Source: Mesorhizobium caraganae (GTDB taxonomy: Bacteria > Pseudomonadota > Alphaproteobacteria > Rhizobiales > Rhizobiaceae). Taken from it: DNA of 64,000 nt. The position numbers and the translations under genes were made by a program. Positions within the stretch are counted from its first letter, which is position 1, and every line of letters begins with the position of its first letter. The notes beneath the pieces are model-generated. The model saw nothing but the letters and a program-made list of their open reading frames with translations, did not search any database and was not told the DNA's origin. The stretch covers positions 248,001 to 312,000 of the forward strand of contig NZ_JAFCGY010000002.1 in NCBI RefSeq assembly GCF_016836705.1. The letters are read 5' to 3'. Of this stretch, positions 25,814 through 34,763 are shown one piece after another.

Positions 25814-25824
25814 ACCGTTCCAGG

Positions 25825-26493
25825 TCAGTTTGCCGGCGCGGGCGCCGGAGCGGCGGGCTGTGCCGGCGCATTGTCGGCCGGAGCGTCGGTCTCGTCGTCG
25901 GGCGCGGGCGCATCCTCGCCGGCTGCCGGCGCATCCGCCGCCGGTGTATCGGCTGCCGGGGGCGTCTCAGGTGCTGCCGGCTGATTCGGGTTTAGCTTCT
26001 TCAGGATGGCGTTTTCCGGATCCTCGGGCAGCAGGCTTTCCAGCTTGGCGCCGATGGTTTCGAGCAGCGGCCTCGACTTTGCGTTGGCGATCCAGGCCGG
26101 AGCCTTGGCGCCGGCCAGCCAGTTGAAGAACAAGAGCGCCACCGCGACGACGAGGATGCCGCGCGCCGCGCCGTAGAGGAAGCCGAGCGTACGGTCGAGC
26201 GCGCCGATCCTGGAATCGATGATCCAGTCGGCAAGTTTCATGGTGATAACGGAAACGACGATCAGCGCGATGAGGAAGACGATGCCGGCGGACGCCGCCA
26301 TGGCGATCTTGTCACTTTCCACATAGGGCTGAACGTAAGGCAGCACCGGCTTGTAGAAGAAGAACGCCGCCACGGCGGCCGCGGCCCAGGAGACGACGGA
26401 CAGGATCTCGCGTGACAGGCCGCGAACCATGGCGAGCATCGCCGAGACCAGGGTGAAGCCGACGAGAATTCCGTCAAGCAGCGTAATCGGCAT
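25825..26493 (-). CDS. cvpA: CvpA family membrane protein
   Basis: A 222-residue inner-membrane protein of the CvpA (colicin V production) family, with four transmembrane helices in residues 1-145 (MPITLLDGILVGFTLVSAML… GLSREILSVVSWAAAAVAAFFF… AARGILVVAVALLFFNWLAG). A Pro/Ala/Asp-rich cytoplasmic tail follows from about residue 175. The molecular function of CvpA is not settled; it is linked to envelope stress and purine genes by gene order. Located between radA and purF as usual. Confidence 0.88.
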   Translation of the reverse strand: MPITLLDGILVGFTLVSAMLAMVRGLSREILSVVSWAAAAVAAFFFYKPVLPYVQPYVESDKIAMAASAGIVFLIALIVVSVITMKLADWIIDSRIGALDRTLGFLYGAARGILVVAVALLFFNWLAGAKAPAWIANAKSRPLLETIGAKLESLLPEDPENAILKKLNPNQPAAPETPPAADTPAADAPAAGEDAPAPDDETDAPADNAPAQPAAPAPAPAN

Positions 26494-26541
26494 GTTGTTC
26501 GCCCCACTCCGATTGTCTTTTCACGGCTCGGCCGAGCCGCG

Positions 26542-27945
26542 TTAGTCTTCCTCGTCGACACGGCTGCGCCGTGAGCCGGCTATGCGCGCCACGAGATCGG
26601 CAAGTTCGGTTGGCTGGAAAGCGCCGGTCCCGATCCCCCCGACAACCTCCTCGCTGCCCAAGGGCAGAACCGCACTTCCAAAACCCAGCTTTTCGGCCTC
26701 TTTAAGGCGCTGTTGCGCATGCGCAACCGGCCTCACTGCGCCCGACAGGCTGATTTCGCCGAAATAGACGCAATCGGCGGGAAGGGCAAGACCGGTGAGC
26801 GACGAAACCAGTGCAGCGGCGACCGCCAGATCGGCGGCCGGCTCCGAAATCCGGTAGCCGCCGGCGACGTTGAGATAGACATCGTGGGTGCCGAAGCGCA
26901 CCCCGCAATGCGCTTCGAGCACGGCCAAAATCATCGACAGCCGCGCACCGTCCCAGCCGACGACGGCACGGCGCGGCGTACCCAGCGACGACGGCGCCAC
27001 CAGCGCCTGGATCTCGACCAGCACCGGACGCGTGCCTTCCATCCCGGCGAACACCGCGGCACCGGGCGATTTCGCATGGCGTTCGCCGAGGAACAGCTCC
27101 GACGGATTGGCGACTTCGCGCAGGCCCATGTCCGACATTTCGAAGACTCCGATCTCGTCGGTCGGGCCGAAACGGTTCTTCACCGTGCGCAGGATGCGGT
27201 AGTGGTGGCCGCCTTCGCCTTCGAAATAGAGCACGGCGTCGACCATGTGCTCGACGACGCGCGGGCCCGCGATCTGGCCGTCCTTGGTGACATGGCCGAC
27301 CAGAACGATGGCGGCGCCCGTGGATTTGGCATAGCGGATCATCGCCTGGGCGGCGGCGCGCACCTGGGTGACGGTGCCGGGCGCCGAATCGGCCATGTCG
27401 GTCCACAGCGTCTGGATCGAATCGAGGATGACGAGGTCCGGCCTTCTGCCGTCGGCGATTGTTGCCAGGATGTCCTCGACATTGGTCTCGGCGGCAAGTT
27501 CGACGGGTGTGTCGGCGACCCCAAGCCGTTGTGCGCGCAGCCTGATCTGGGCGACGGCCTCTTCGCCCGAGACATAGACGATGCGGTGGCCTTTTGACGC
27601 CAATGCTGCCGCAGCCTGGGTGAGCAGCGTCGACTTGCCGATGCCGGGATCGCCGCCGACCAGCAGCGCCGAGCCACGCACGAAACCGCCGCCGGTGGCG
27701 CGATCAAGCTCGCCAATGCCCGAGATGATGCGCGGCGCATCCTCGATGTCGCCGGACAGGCTGGTCAGCACCACGGCGCGGCCCTTGCGGGCATTGCGCG
27801 TGTTGGCCGGGCCAGAGCCGATGCCGCCCGACGTGCCTTCCTCGACGAGCGTGTTCCACTCGCCGCAAGCATCGCATTTGCCGGCCCAGCGCTGATGCAC
27901 CGAGCCGCAATTCTGACAAATGAACTGGACGCGGGATTTAGCCAT
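26542..27945 (-). CDS. radA: DNA repair protein RadA
   Basis: A 467-residue ATP-dependent recombination-branch-migration protein (Sms). It has an N-terminal four-cysteine zinc finger (CQNCG… CDACGEW, residues 10-28), a RecA-like core with Walker A (GGDPGIGKSTLL), the family's KNRFG motif (VKNRFGPTDE) and a Lon-protease-like C-terminal domain. The start at 27945 (MAKSRVQFICQNCG) is chosen from family alignment; longer in-frame extension to 28050 has no resemblance. The A of its ATG is shared with the TGA stop of the preceding gene (TGATG), so translation is coupled. Confidence 0.93.
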   Translation of the reverse strand: MAKSRVQFICQNCGSVHQRWAGKCDACGEWNTLVEEGTSGGIGSGPANTRNARKGRAVVLTSLSGDIEDAPRIISGIGELDRATGGGFVRGSALLVGGDPGIGKSTLLTQAAAALASKGHRIVYVSGEEAVAQIRLRAQRLGVADTPVELAAETNVEDILATIADGRRPDLVILDSIQTLWTDMADSAPGTVTQVRAAAQAMIRYAKSTGAAIVLVGHVTKDGQIAGPRVVEHMVDAVLYFEGEGGHHYRILRTVKNRFGPTDEIGVFEMSDMGLREVANPSELFLGERHAKSPGAAVFAGMEGTRPVLVEIQALVAPSSLGTPRRAVVGWDGARLSMILAVLEAHCGVRFGTHDVYLNVAGGYRISEPAADLAVAAALVSSLTGLALPADCVYFGEISLSGAVRPVAHAQQRLKEAEKLGFGSAVLPLGSEEVVGGIGTGAFQPTELADLVARIAGSRRSRVDEED

Positions 27946-28514
27946 CAGTTTATTGGTTCCAAAAGGTATTTCTGGCGATCCCAATAGATAGGCAAAGCCT
28001 CTTCGATTGCATCGAAATGGGCACGGCGCTGTCGATTGATCTGGGCCCAATTGTCATATGCGGACCAACAGGCGTGGATGAACAGGCCGACTGCCAGATC
28101 GTTGTCTTGCATAACTGCTTCGTGCAGCGTTTCCAGAAGTCGCCCTAGCGCCAGAGAAAGACGGCGATCCTGAAGTCGATGCATGAGAAGGAACGCACAC
28201 CCGATTGCTACGATAGACGTGTTGTGCCGAGTTTCCACTGACCAAAGTGCCAGAAGGTCCAGGAGATCCTCGATATCGGAGGTGTCTCCCTGCTTCCAGA
28301 TTCGATAGAGACCGGTCACTGCCGCGCTTCGCGTATAGTCTTCAACATGTCTGGCGAGGAATTTCCTCACTAGCACAATATTCTCAGGGGTCGGCTCGCT
28401 GGATACCAGCAAACCAGCATGCGATTCCGCATGAGAAATCGACTCGGCGGATTTCAAGTAGTCAGTAAGTTGCGTGCGTTCATCTGCGGAAATTTCGTAA
28501 GCTTCAAATTTCAT
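27945..28514 (-). CDS. unrecognised helical protein between dnaB and radA
   Basis: I cannot assign this 189-residue protein. It is almost entirely alpha-helical by composition, with repeated helix pairs such as IVLVRKFLARHVEDYTRSAAVTG and IVAIGCAFLLMHRLQDRR, resembling HEAT- or ankyrin-like solenoids. GC content is visibly lower (about half) than that of the neighbours, and codon use is less biased, so it looks acquired. The ATG at 28514 is used here; a TTG at 28556 would add 14 residues. Its stop overlaps the radA start by one base. In other rhizobia this slot often holds alr (from memory). Confidence 0.7.
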   Translation of the reverse strand: MKFEAYEISADERTQLTDYLKSAESISHAESHAGLLVSSEPTPENIVLVRKFLARHVEDYTRSAAVTGLYRIWKQGDTSDIEDLLDLLALWSVETRHNTSIVAIGCAFLLMHRLQDRRLSLALGRLLETLHEAVMQDNDLAVGLFIHACWSAYDNWAQINRQRRAHFDAIEEALPIYWDRQKYLLEPIN

Positions 28515-28562
28515 CCGCTGGTAGATATCGCTAAAGTCCAATCGGCTGCTCCGCAACCATTT

Positions 28563-30053
28563 CTACTCAAACCTCTCCGCAATATGATGCTCTTCGGCGA
28601 GATCGGAGAAGCGGGTGAATTCGCCCTGGAAAGCGAGGCTGACCGAACCGGTCGGGCCGTGGCGCTGCTTGGCGACGATGACTTCGGCCTTGCCGCGCAT
28701 CTCGTTCATCTCGTGTTCCCACTTGATGTATTCGTCGGTGCCGGGCTTGGGTTCGCGGTTCTTCAGATAATATTCCTCGCGATAGACGAAGATCACCACG
28801 TCGGCGTCCTGCTCGATCGAGCCGGATTCACGCAGGTCGGAGAGCTGCGGGCGCTTGTCCTCGCGGCTTTCGACCTGACGCGACAGCTGCGACAGCGCGA
28901 TGATCGGCACGGACAGCTCCTTGGCCAGCGCCTTGAGGCCGGTGGTGATCTCGGTGATTTCCTGTACGCGGTTCTGCGAGGCCTTGGCGCTGGAACCCTG
29001 CATCAGCTGGATATAGTCGATGACGATGAGGTCGAGGCCGCGCTGGCGCTTCAGTCGCCGCGCACGTGCCGAGAGCTGCGCGATCGAGATACCGCCGGTC
29101 TGGTCGATGAACAGCGGGATCTTCTGCATGGTCTGCGAGCAGGCGACCAGCTTTTCGAAATCCATCTCGGAAATCTCGCCGCGGCGGATTTTTGACGATG
29201 GAATCTCGGTCTGCTCGGAAATGATTCGGGTCGCCAGCTGTTCGGACGACATTTCCAGTGAGAAGAAGCCGACGACGCCGCCATTGGCGGCCTTGAACGA
29301 CCCGTCGGCCTGCTGCGCCGGCACATAGGCCTCGGCGATGTTGAAGGCCATGTTGGTGGCGAGCGATGTCTTGCCCATGCCGGGGCGGCCGGCGATGATA
29401 ATCAGATCGGAGGGCTGCAACCCGCCCATGCGGCGGTCGAGATCGCGCAGGCCGGTGGCGACGCCCGACAGATGGCCGTCGCGCATATAGGCGGCGTTGG
29501 CCATGTCGACGGCGGTCTTGACGGCGTCGGTGAAACTCTCGAAGCCGCCATCGTAGCGGCCGGTTTCGGCCAGTTCGAACAGCCGCCGCTCGGCATCCTC
29601 GATCTGCTCGGACGGCGCCATGTCGACCGGTGCGTCATAGGCGATGTTGACCATGTCCTCGCCGACGGTGATCAGCGCGCGGCGCGTGGCGAGGTCATAG
29701 ATGGCGCGGCCATAGTCGGTGGCGTTGACGACGGTGACGGCCTCGACGGCGAGCCGCACGACATACTGCGCCACCGTCATGTCGCCGACCTTCTCGTCGG
29801 CCGGCAGGAAGGTTTTTAGGGTGATCGGGGTCGCCACCTTGCCCATGCGGATGAGTTCGGCCGCGACCTCGAAGATCTTCCTGTGCAGCGGCTCATAGAA
29901 ATGGCCGGCCTTGAGGAAGTCGGAGACGCGGTAGAAGGCATCGTTGTTGACGAGGATGGCGCCGAGCAGCGCCTGCTCGGCCTCGATGTTGTTTGGCGCC
30001 TCACGATAAAGCGGTTGCTCCGCCACGCCGAATTTTCGTGCTGCCTCTGCCAT
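28563..30053 (-). CDS. dnaB: replicative DNA helicase
   Basis: The hexameric 5'-3' helicase of the replisome, 496 residues. An N-terminal DnaG-interacting domain (about 20-130: EAEQALLGAILVNNDAFYRV) is followed by the RecA-like core with Walker A (GRPGMGKTS), Walker B (LIVIDYIQLM) and the arginine-rich DNA-binding motif (LSQLSRQVESREDKRPQLSDLRESG). The core is complete with no intein. Length is normal for alphaproteobacteria. Confidence 0.95.
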   Translation of the reverse strand: MAEAARKFGVAEQPLYREAPNNIEAEQALLGAILVNNDAFYRVSDFLKAGHFYEPLHRKIFEVAAELIRMGKVATPITLKTFLPADEKVGDMTVAQYVVRLAVEAVTVVNATDYGRAIYDLATRRALITVGEDMVNIAYDAPVDMAPSEQIEDAERRLFELAETGRYDGGFESFTDAVKTAVDMANAAYMRDGHLSGVATGLRDLDRRMGGLQPSDLIIIAGRPGMGKTSLATNMAFNIAEAYVPAQQADGSFKAANGGVVGFFSLEMSSEQLATRIISEQTEIPSSKIRRGEISEMDFEKLVACSQTMQKIPLFIDQTGGISIAQLSARARRLKRQRGLDLIVIDYIQLMQGSSAKASQNRVQEITEITTGLKALAKELSVPIIALSQLSRQVESREDKRPQLSDLRESGSIEQDADVVIFVYREEYYLKNREPKPGTDEYIKWEHEMNEMRGKAEVIVAKQRHGPTGSVSLAFQGEFTRFSDLAEEHHIAERFE

Positions 30054-30154
30054 GATGTCCCCGATTTCGATCCCGGCTTCTCGATACCAGAACGCGAAAG
30101 ATCCGATGCTGACTTATATGCATCAGTTGCGTCCAATCGGCGTTGATGCCCGCT

Positions 30155-30184
30155 GTCCACAGGGGACGGCAAACCGTCCACAGG
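30155..30184. promoter_or_regulatory. paired TGTCCACA-type boxes upstream of dnaB
   Basis: GTCCACAGG occurs at 30155-30163 and 30176-30184, exactly two helical turns (21 bp) apart, within an inverted CTGTCC…GGACAG frame. Relative to the DnaA box TTATCCACA they match at 7 and 6 of 9 positions, so DnaA binding is only possible. Confidence 0.3.
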
Positions 30185-30272
30185 ACAGAATTCCCGTGCT
30201 CTGATTCCGATTGACTCGCCAAGTGGTGATTGTATTGGTTCGACAGGAACGAAGCAAGAACAATCTCGGCGG

Positions 30273-31250
30273 CTATCGGCTTCTCTCGTCCAACGTATCG
30301 CCCCAGTCCAACCGCCGCGCTTGCTTGAACAGCTCGCCGTCGCGCTTGGTGAAAAGCGTCTCGCCGGCGCTGCCGTCCGGCCGGCACAATTTGAGCAGCA
30401 CCTTGCCGGAGCCGGCTTTCGGCGGCGCAATGACGCGCGCGGCGCGGGAGGCCGCTGGCTGCCGCGACGCCACGACGTAGATGAACTTCTCGTCCTCCCA
30501 GGGCACTTCGGCATCCTTGGCCAGGCGATGCAGGCGCGAGCGGGCGACGCGGCGCGAAAAATGGCACCAGTCGGGCGGCTCAAGCGGGCAGGGCGCCTCG
30601 TGCGGGCAGGGGGCCAGCACATGCGCGCCGGCCTCAAGCAATTGCCGGCGCACCGCCAGGATGCGCTGCCAGCCGGCCGGCGTGCCCGGCTCGACAATCA
30701 GCAGCGTGTCGCCGGTCAACTGCCAGAGCCGGCCGACAAGCTTCGGCAGCGATGCCGGCGCGATCTCGTCCAGCACATAGGCGCAGGTGACGAGATCGGC
30801 AGGCTTGAGATCGGCAAGATCGATGGTGACGTCGCCGGCGCGCCAGTCGGTGCTCGCGACAATGGTATCAAGAGCGAGCGACTGGCCGACCTTGCGCACC
30901 GCGGCGCCGGCCTCAAACAGCACCGCCTGTTCGAGGTCTGGCCAGAGGTCCGTGGCGGCCCAGAGCACCGTACCAGGGCCGGCGCCGACATCGAGCAGGG
31001 TTTTTGGCTGGAAATCGGGCCGTGCCTCGGCGAGCGCGTCGAGGCTGGCGCGCGCGGCCGCATAGGTCGCCGGCAGCCGCGTCGCCAGATAGGCTTTTAC
31101 CGCCATCTCCTCGGCCATGTGCAGGCGGCCGTCGCGCAGTTCGGCACGGTAGCGGTCCGACAGCGTCTTCGCCGCCTGGCGCAACGCCGGCAGCGGTATC
31201 GTTTCGAGCAGGCGGTCGACGCCTTGTCTGAGCGGTGCTGGCAGTTCCAC
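30273..31250 (-). CDS. Rsm22-like rRNA methyltransferase family protein
   Basis: A 325-residue class I SAM-dependent methyltransferase of the mitochondrial Rsm22 family, which acts in small-subunit ribosome assembly. The SAM motif LLDVGAGPGTVLWAA (about 98-112) and the cysteine cluster CPHEAPCPL… DWCHFSRR (about 220-240) define the family. In eukaryotes the homologue may bind an Fe-S cluster or zinc there. A GTG start at 31250 begins right after the ynfA stop, so both are on one transcript. The rRNA target is unknown in bacteria. Confidence 0.82.
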   Translation of the reverse strand: MELPAPLRQGVDRLLETIPLPALRQAAKTLSDRYRAELRDGRLHMAEEMAVKAYLATRLPATYAAARASLDALAEARPDFQPKTLLDVGAGPGTVLWAATDLWPDLEQAVLFEAGAAVRKVGQSLALDTIVASTDWRAGDVTIDLADLKPADLVTCAYVLDEIAPASLPKLVGRLWQLTGDTLLIVEPGTPAGWQRILAVRRQLLEAGAHVLAPCPHEAPCPLEPPDWCHFSRRVARSRLHRLAKDAEVPWEDEKFIYVVASRQPAASRAARVIAPPKAGSGKVLLKLCRPDGSAGETLFTKRDGELFKQARRLDWGDTLDERSR

Positions 31251-31252
31251 GC

Positions 31253-31576
31253 TCAGGCTCCGTGCGGTGCGAACAGGATGACAGAGGCGCCGGCAATGCA
31301 AAGCGCCGCGCCGGCAAGATCCCAGCGGTCCGGGCGCACGCCTTCCGCCAGCCACAGCCAGCCGAGCGAGGCCGCAATGTAGATGCCGCCATAGGCGGCG
31401 TAGGCGCGGCCGGCGGCATTGGTGTCGACCAGTGCCAGCAGGAAGCCGAACAATGCAAGCGAGACGAGGCCAGGCGCCAGCCACAGCGGTGACTTTTCAA
31501 GCCGCCACCAGGCCCAGAAGGAAAAGCAGCCGGCGATCTCGGCCAATGCGGCGGCGATGTAGAGGAGGTAGGTCAT
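31253..31576 (-). CDS. YnfA family membrane protein
   Basis: A 107-residue four-helix inner-membrane protein of the YnfA/UPF0060 family, related to small multidrug-resistance exporters. Family landmarks are seen: [18 protein letters not shown] at the start, the [16 protein letters not shown] segment, and [16 protein letters not shown] at the end. No ribosome site precedes the ATG; instead the codon overlaps the 3' arm of a perfect hairpin (31575-31610), so initiation may be silenced or regulated. Confidence 0.85.
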   Translation of the reverse strand: MTYLLYIAAALAEIAGCFSFWAWWRLEKSPLWLAPGLVSLALFGFLLALVDTNAAGRAYAAYGGIYIAASLGWLWLAEGVRPDRWDLAGAALCIAGASVILFAPHGA

Positions 31577-31610
31577 GAAAAAGGTCTCGGCATAGCGAGA
31601 CCTTTTTCAT
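31575..31610 (-). terminator. perfect 15-bp hairpin between cfa and ynfA
   Basis: ATGAAAAAGGTCTCG (31575-31589) and CGAGACCTTTTTCAT (31596-31610) are exact reverse complements around GCATAG. On the minus strand the stem ends in CTTTTTC, which suits an intrinsic terminator for cfa. The ynfA ATG lies at the foot of the 3' arm. Confidence 0.75.
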
Positions 31611-31648
31611 GTTTGGGCAGGCGATGGCAAGGCCGATGGGGCCTCCGG

Positions 31649-32983
31649 CTACTCGCGATCCGCCACCTTGCGGCGGCGCGCGGACTTGGCAACAGCTGAC
31701 CTTGTAGCAACAGCCTGGGCAACGGCAGGCTGGGCGACCGGTTGTTCGTGGCGATGCCCAATCTCGCGCATTTCCAGTGCCTTTTCACATTTGGCCATGT
31801 AGTCGCGCGTCATCGGCAGCGTGTCGTTCTTCTTGGCGATCTGGATCTGGAAGATCACCAGATCCTGCCAGCGGAAGGCCGCTTCCGAGGCGGCGAGATA
31901 GAACTCCCACATCCTGCAGAAGCGCTCGTCATAGATGGCCTTGGCCTTGTCGCGGTTGGCGGCAAAGCGCTGGCCCCAGTGCTTCAGCGTATCGGCATAG
32001 TGCAGCCGCAGAATCTCGATGTCGGTAACCACCAGCCCCGACTTTTCGATTGCCGGCATCACCTCCGACAACGAAGGGATGTAGCCGCCGGGGAAGATGT
32101 ATTTGCGGACGAAGGCGCTGGTCGCCCACGGCACGCCGGAGCGGCCTATCGTGTGCAGCAGCATGACGCCGTCCGGCTTCAACAGCGTCGCCGACTTCTC
32201 GAAGAAGGTGCGGAAATGGTTGACGCCGACATGCTCGAACATGCCGACCGAGACGATGCGGTCGAAGCGTTCGTTGAGTTCGCGGTAGTCCTTCAGGTCG
32301 AAATGCACCCGGTCCTGCAGGCCTTGCGCATGCGCCCGGTCGGTGGCGACGCCGTGCTGCTCGGTAGACAGCGTCACGCCTTGCACGTCGACGTCGAAGG
32401 CCTTGGCGAGATAGAGGCCTAGCCCGCCCCAGCCGGAGCCGATGTCGAGCACGGTCTGGCCGGCCTTCAGCCTGAGCTTGGCGGCGATGTGGCGCTTCTT
32501 GGCGACCTGCGCCTCGTCGAGCGTCATGTCCGGCTGCTCGAAATAGGCGCAGGAATACTGCATGTCCTCATCGAGGAAGAGCCGGTAGAGGTCGCCCGAC
32601 AGATCGTAGTGGCGCTGCACGTTGCGGCGCGAGCGCGAGGCGGTGTTGATCTGCTGCAGACGGCGGAAGGCGTGGCGCAGGCCCTCGATCGCCTTCGACC
32701 AGGTGGCGTCGATGCCGCCGCTGCCCATGTTCTGGAAGGCGATGCGCATCAGGCCGAGAACGCCGCCCTCAAGGATGTCCAGTTCGCCATCCATGTAAGA
32801 TTCCGGCACCGCCAGCATCGGATCGAAGGTGATGGCGCGTTCGGCATGCTTGGTCTTGATGTGCATGTGCACCGGCTCGCCGCTGCCGTCGCCGAACACA
32901 TGCGTCGAACCCGTCGGCCCGGTGACTTTGAGATTGCCTGTGCGCACCAGGCGGTCGAGAACGCGCTTCAACAGGATATTCAT
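31649..32983 (-). CDS. cfa: cyclopropane-fatty-acyl-phospholipid synthase
   Basis: Transfers a methylene group from SAM to the double bond of unsaturated acyl chains in membrane phospholipids, usually in stationary or stressed cells. The 444-residue protein has the SAM motif VLDIGSGWGGLGLYLA and the CFA-synthase landmarks YDLSGDLYRLFLDEDMQYSCAYF, VGMFEHVG and YIFPGGYIPS. The ATG at 32983 has GAGGGGA upstream and is preferred to a GTG at 33001. A strongly basic Arg/Lys tail ends the protein (SARRRKVADRE). A perfect terminator hairpin follows. Confidence 0.9.
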   Translation of the reverse strand: MNILLKRVLDRLVRTGNLKVTGPTGSTHVFGDGSGEPVHMHIKTKHAERAITFDPMLAVPESYMDGELDILEGGVLGLMRIAFQNMGSGGIDATWSKAIEGLRHAFRRLQQINTASRSRRNVQRHYDLSGDLYRLFLDEDMQYSCAYFEQPDMTLDEAQVAKKRHIAAKLRLKAGQTVLDIGSGWGGLGLYLAKAFDVDVQGVTLSTEQHGVATDRAHAQGLQDRVHFDLKDYRELNERFDRIVSVGMFEHVGVNHFRTFFEKSATLLKPDGVMLLHTIGRSGVPWATSAFVRKYIFPGGYIPSLSEVMPAIEKSGLVVTDIEILRLHYADTLKHWGQRFAANRDKAKAIYDERFCRMWEFYLAASEAAFRWQDLVIFQIQIAKKNDTLPMTRDYMAKCEKALEMREIGHRHEQPVAQPAVAQAVATRSAVAKSARRRKVADRE

Positions 32984-33063
32984 CACCAAATGTCCCCTCA
33001 CGGTCAGACTGGCGGGCTAACTCTGCAACAATATATAGGGGTTCGAAAAGTTCCATTTGGTAC

Positions 33064-33093
33064 AAAAATGCCCGGGCGAGAGGCCCGGGCATT
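33064..33093 (-). terminator. intrinsic terminator of the rpsF-rpsR-rplI operon
   Basis: AATGCCCGGGC (33067-33077) and GCCCGGGCATT (33083-33093) form a perfect 11-bp stem with a 5-base loop. On the minus strand it is followed by TTTTT (AAAAA at 33064-33068 on the plus strand). Confidence 0.85.
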
Positions 33094-33160
33094 GGTCCAC
33101 AAAGGCTGGATGACGACAATGTGATTGGGGAGTGCCGCTCCCTCGCTTGTCGTTAGGCGA

Positions 33161-33745
33161 TCAGGCGTTGTCTTCGCCGCCTTCGAACTCGGTGTTCGGG
33201 TCGAAGAAGTTCTCCGGCCGCGCATTGTCGTTGATGTCGTCGCCATAGATGGCTTCGGCGGTGGTCAGCGTTTCGCCCTTGGCCTGACGCTCGGCTTCAT
33301 CGGCCGTGCGGGCGATGTTGAGGCTGATGGTGACCTCGACTTCCGGATGCAGCGCGATCGCCACATTGGTGACGCCGATGGTCTTGATCGGCTGGTTGAG
33401 CTGGATCTGGTTGCGGTTGACCGAGAAGCCTTCCGCTGTCAGCAGTTCGGCGATGTCGCGGGTCGACACCGAACCGTATAGCTGGCCGGTCTCGCCGGCC
33501 GAACGCACGGCGATGAAGCTCTTGCCGTCGAGCTTTTCGGCAACCTGGCTGGCTTCCGACTTGCGTTCGAGGTTGCGGGCTTCGAGCTGGGCGCGCTGGC
33601 CCTCGAACTTCTTCTTGTTGGCTTCGTTGGCGCGCAGCGCCTTGCCCTGCGGCAAGAGGAAGTTGCGGGCAAAGCCGTCCTTGACCTTGACGGTATCGCC
33701 CATCTGGCCGAGGCGGGAAACGCGTTCGAGAAGAATGACTTCCAT
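33161..33745 (-). CDS. rplI: 50S ribosomal protein L9
   Basis: A 194-residue L9 that stabilises the L1-stalk region of the 50S subunit. The N-terminal domain begins [32 protein letters not shown], the canonical L9 signature. A long connecting helix (about 41-74) leads to a C-terminal domain. A rhizobial acidic tail of about 40 residues ends the protein ([16 protein letters not shown]… EDNA). The ATG at 33745 is fixed by the signature. It is the last gene of rpsF-rpsR-rplI, 269 bases after rpsR, with a palindromic repeat between. Confidence 0.95.
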   Translation of the reverse strand: MEVILLERVSRLGQMGDTVKVKDGFARNFLLPQGKALRANEANKKKFEGQRAQLEARNLERKSEASQVAEKLDGKSFIAVRSAGETGQLYGSVSTRDIAELLTAEGFSVNRNQIQLNQPIKTIGVTNVAIALHPEVEVTISLNIARTADEAERQAKGETLTTAEAIYGDDINDNARPENFFDPNTEFEGGEDNA

Positions 33746-33892
33746 GGTTTTGTTCCTTCGTCTGGGCACCGATCACAAGGTCGGCGCCGAATTGAGTGGA
33801 ACAGGTCAGGAAGCTCTGAGCGCCTTGGCGCCGGTGTCGCTGTCCTGCCTGTCGCGGCAGTTAGAGGCTTTTCACCTCAACTCGGGATTTCA

Positions 33893-33941
33893 ATGCATGT
33901 CGCCCAGAAGTGGGTCCCGGTTTTGGGACAACGACATGCAT
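33893..33941. repeat. palindromic intergenic element ATGCATGTCG…CGACATGCAT
   Basis: Perfect 10-bp outer arms (33893-33902, 33932-33941) enclose CCCAGAAGTGGG and GTCCCGGTTTTGGGAC, each itself a dyad. From memory this element is frequent in Mesorhizobium and related genomes. It lies between rplI and rpsR inside the ribosomal operon and would be transcribed. Confidence 0.75.
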
Positions 33942-34014
33942 CATCAAATTACTCCCTGCGGCGCCCGTCGCCGTGGGAGAATAGAGCGGGCGGCGAACCG
34001 CCCGCTCGAAAGTC

Positions 34015-34263
34015 TTAGCGAACCACGTAGGGCAGCAGGCCGAGGAAGCGGGCGCGCTTGATCGCCTTGGCGAGTTCGCGCTGCTTCTTCTGGCTGACGG
34101 CGGTGATGCGCGACGGCACGATCTTGCCGCGCTCGGAAATGTAGCGCTGCAGCAGACGCACGTCCTTGTAGTCGATCTTGGGCGCGTTGGCGCCGGAGAA
34201 CGGACAGGTCTTGCGGCGACGATGGAACGGGCGCCGGGTCGGGATCTGATTGATGTCGACCAT
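34015..34263 (-). CDS. rpsR: 30S ribosomal protein S18
   Basis: An 82-residue S18 that pairs with S6 on the platform of the 30S subunit. The body matches S18: [54 protein letters not shown]. The start codon shares one base with the rpsF stop (TAATG), so translation is coupled, which helps make S6 and S18 in equal amounts. Confidence 0.96.
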   Translation of the reverse strand: MVDINQIPTRRPFHRRRKTCPFSGANAPKIDYKDVRLLQRYISERGKIVPSRITAVSQKKQRELAKAIKRARFLGLLPYVVR

Positions 34264-34763
34264 TATTCTGCACCCCCTTCAACGCCTTCGCGCGGACGGC
34301 GCGGACCACGATCGCCACCGGCGTCGCCAAATGAGCGCGGCGGACGATCGCCACGGTCGCCGCGATCACGATCGCCAAACGAGCGCGGACCACGATCGCC
34401 ACGGTCGCGGTCGCCGAAGCCGCCGCGTTCCGAGCGCTCTTCGCGCTTCTGCATCATGGCCGACGGGCCTTCCTCATGCGCCTCGACCTTGACGGTCAGG
34501 AAACGCAGCACGTCTTCGGACAGACCCATCTGGCGCTCCATCTCGTTGAGCGCTGCCGGCGGGCAGGTGAGGTCCATGAGCGTGTAGTAAGCCTTCCGGT
34601 TCTTGTTGACCCGGTAGGTGAGGGACTTCAGTCCCCAGTTCTCGACCCGGCCGACGGACCCGCCATTTGCGGAGATGACGCCCTTGTACTGTTCGACAAG
34701 CGCATCGACCTGCTGCTGCGAGAGGTCCTGCCGGGCAAGAAACACATGTTCGTATAGAGCCAT
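34263..34763 (-). CDS. rpsF: 30S ribosomal protein S6 with long Arg/Asp/Gly tail
   Basis: A 166-residue S6. The first 95 residues form the RNA-binding fold ([44 protein letters not shown]). The last 60 or so residues are a low-complexity tail built from repeats of GDRDRGDRG and PRSFGD and ending acidic (EGVEGGAE). Such tails occur in alphaproteobacterial S6, but this one is long. The tail's DNA is correspondingly repetitive (about 34270-34430). Confidence 0.95.
   Translation of the reverse strand: MALYEHVFLARQDLSQQQVDALVEQYKGVISANGGSVGRVENWGLKSLTYRVNKNRKAYYTLMDLTCPPAALNEMERQMGLSEDVLRFLTVKVEAHEEGPSAMMQKREERSERGGFGDRDRGDRGPRSFGDRDRGDRGDRPPRSFGDAGGDRGPRRPREGVEGGAE

Noticed and set aside
30054..30272. 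replication origin beside dnaB
   Set aside because: Only two weak DnaA-like boxes, no AT-rich unwinding region and no dnaA or other origin-flanking genes.
33021..33054. EcfG-type promoter for cfa (GGAAC… TGTT)
   Set aside because: The spacing between GGAAC and TGTT is 19 bases, about 2-3 bases longer than the known consensus tolerates.
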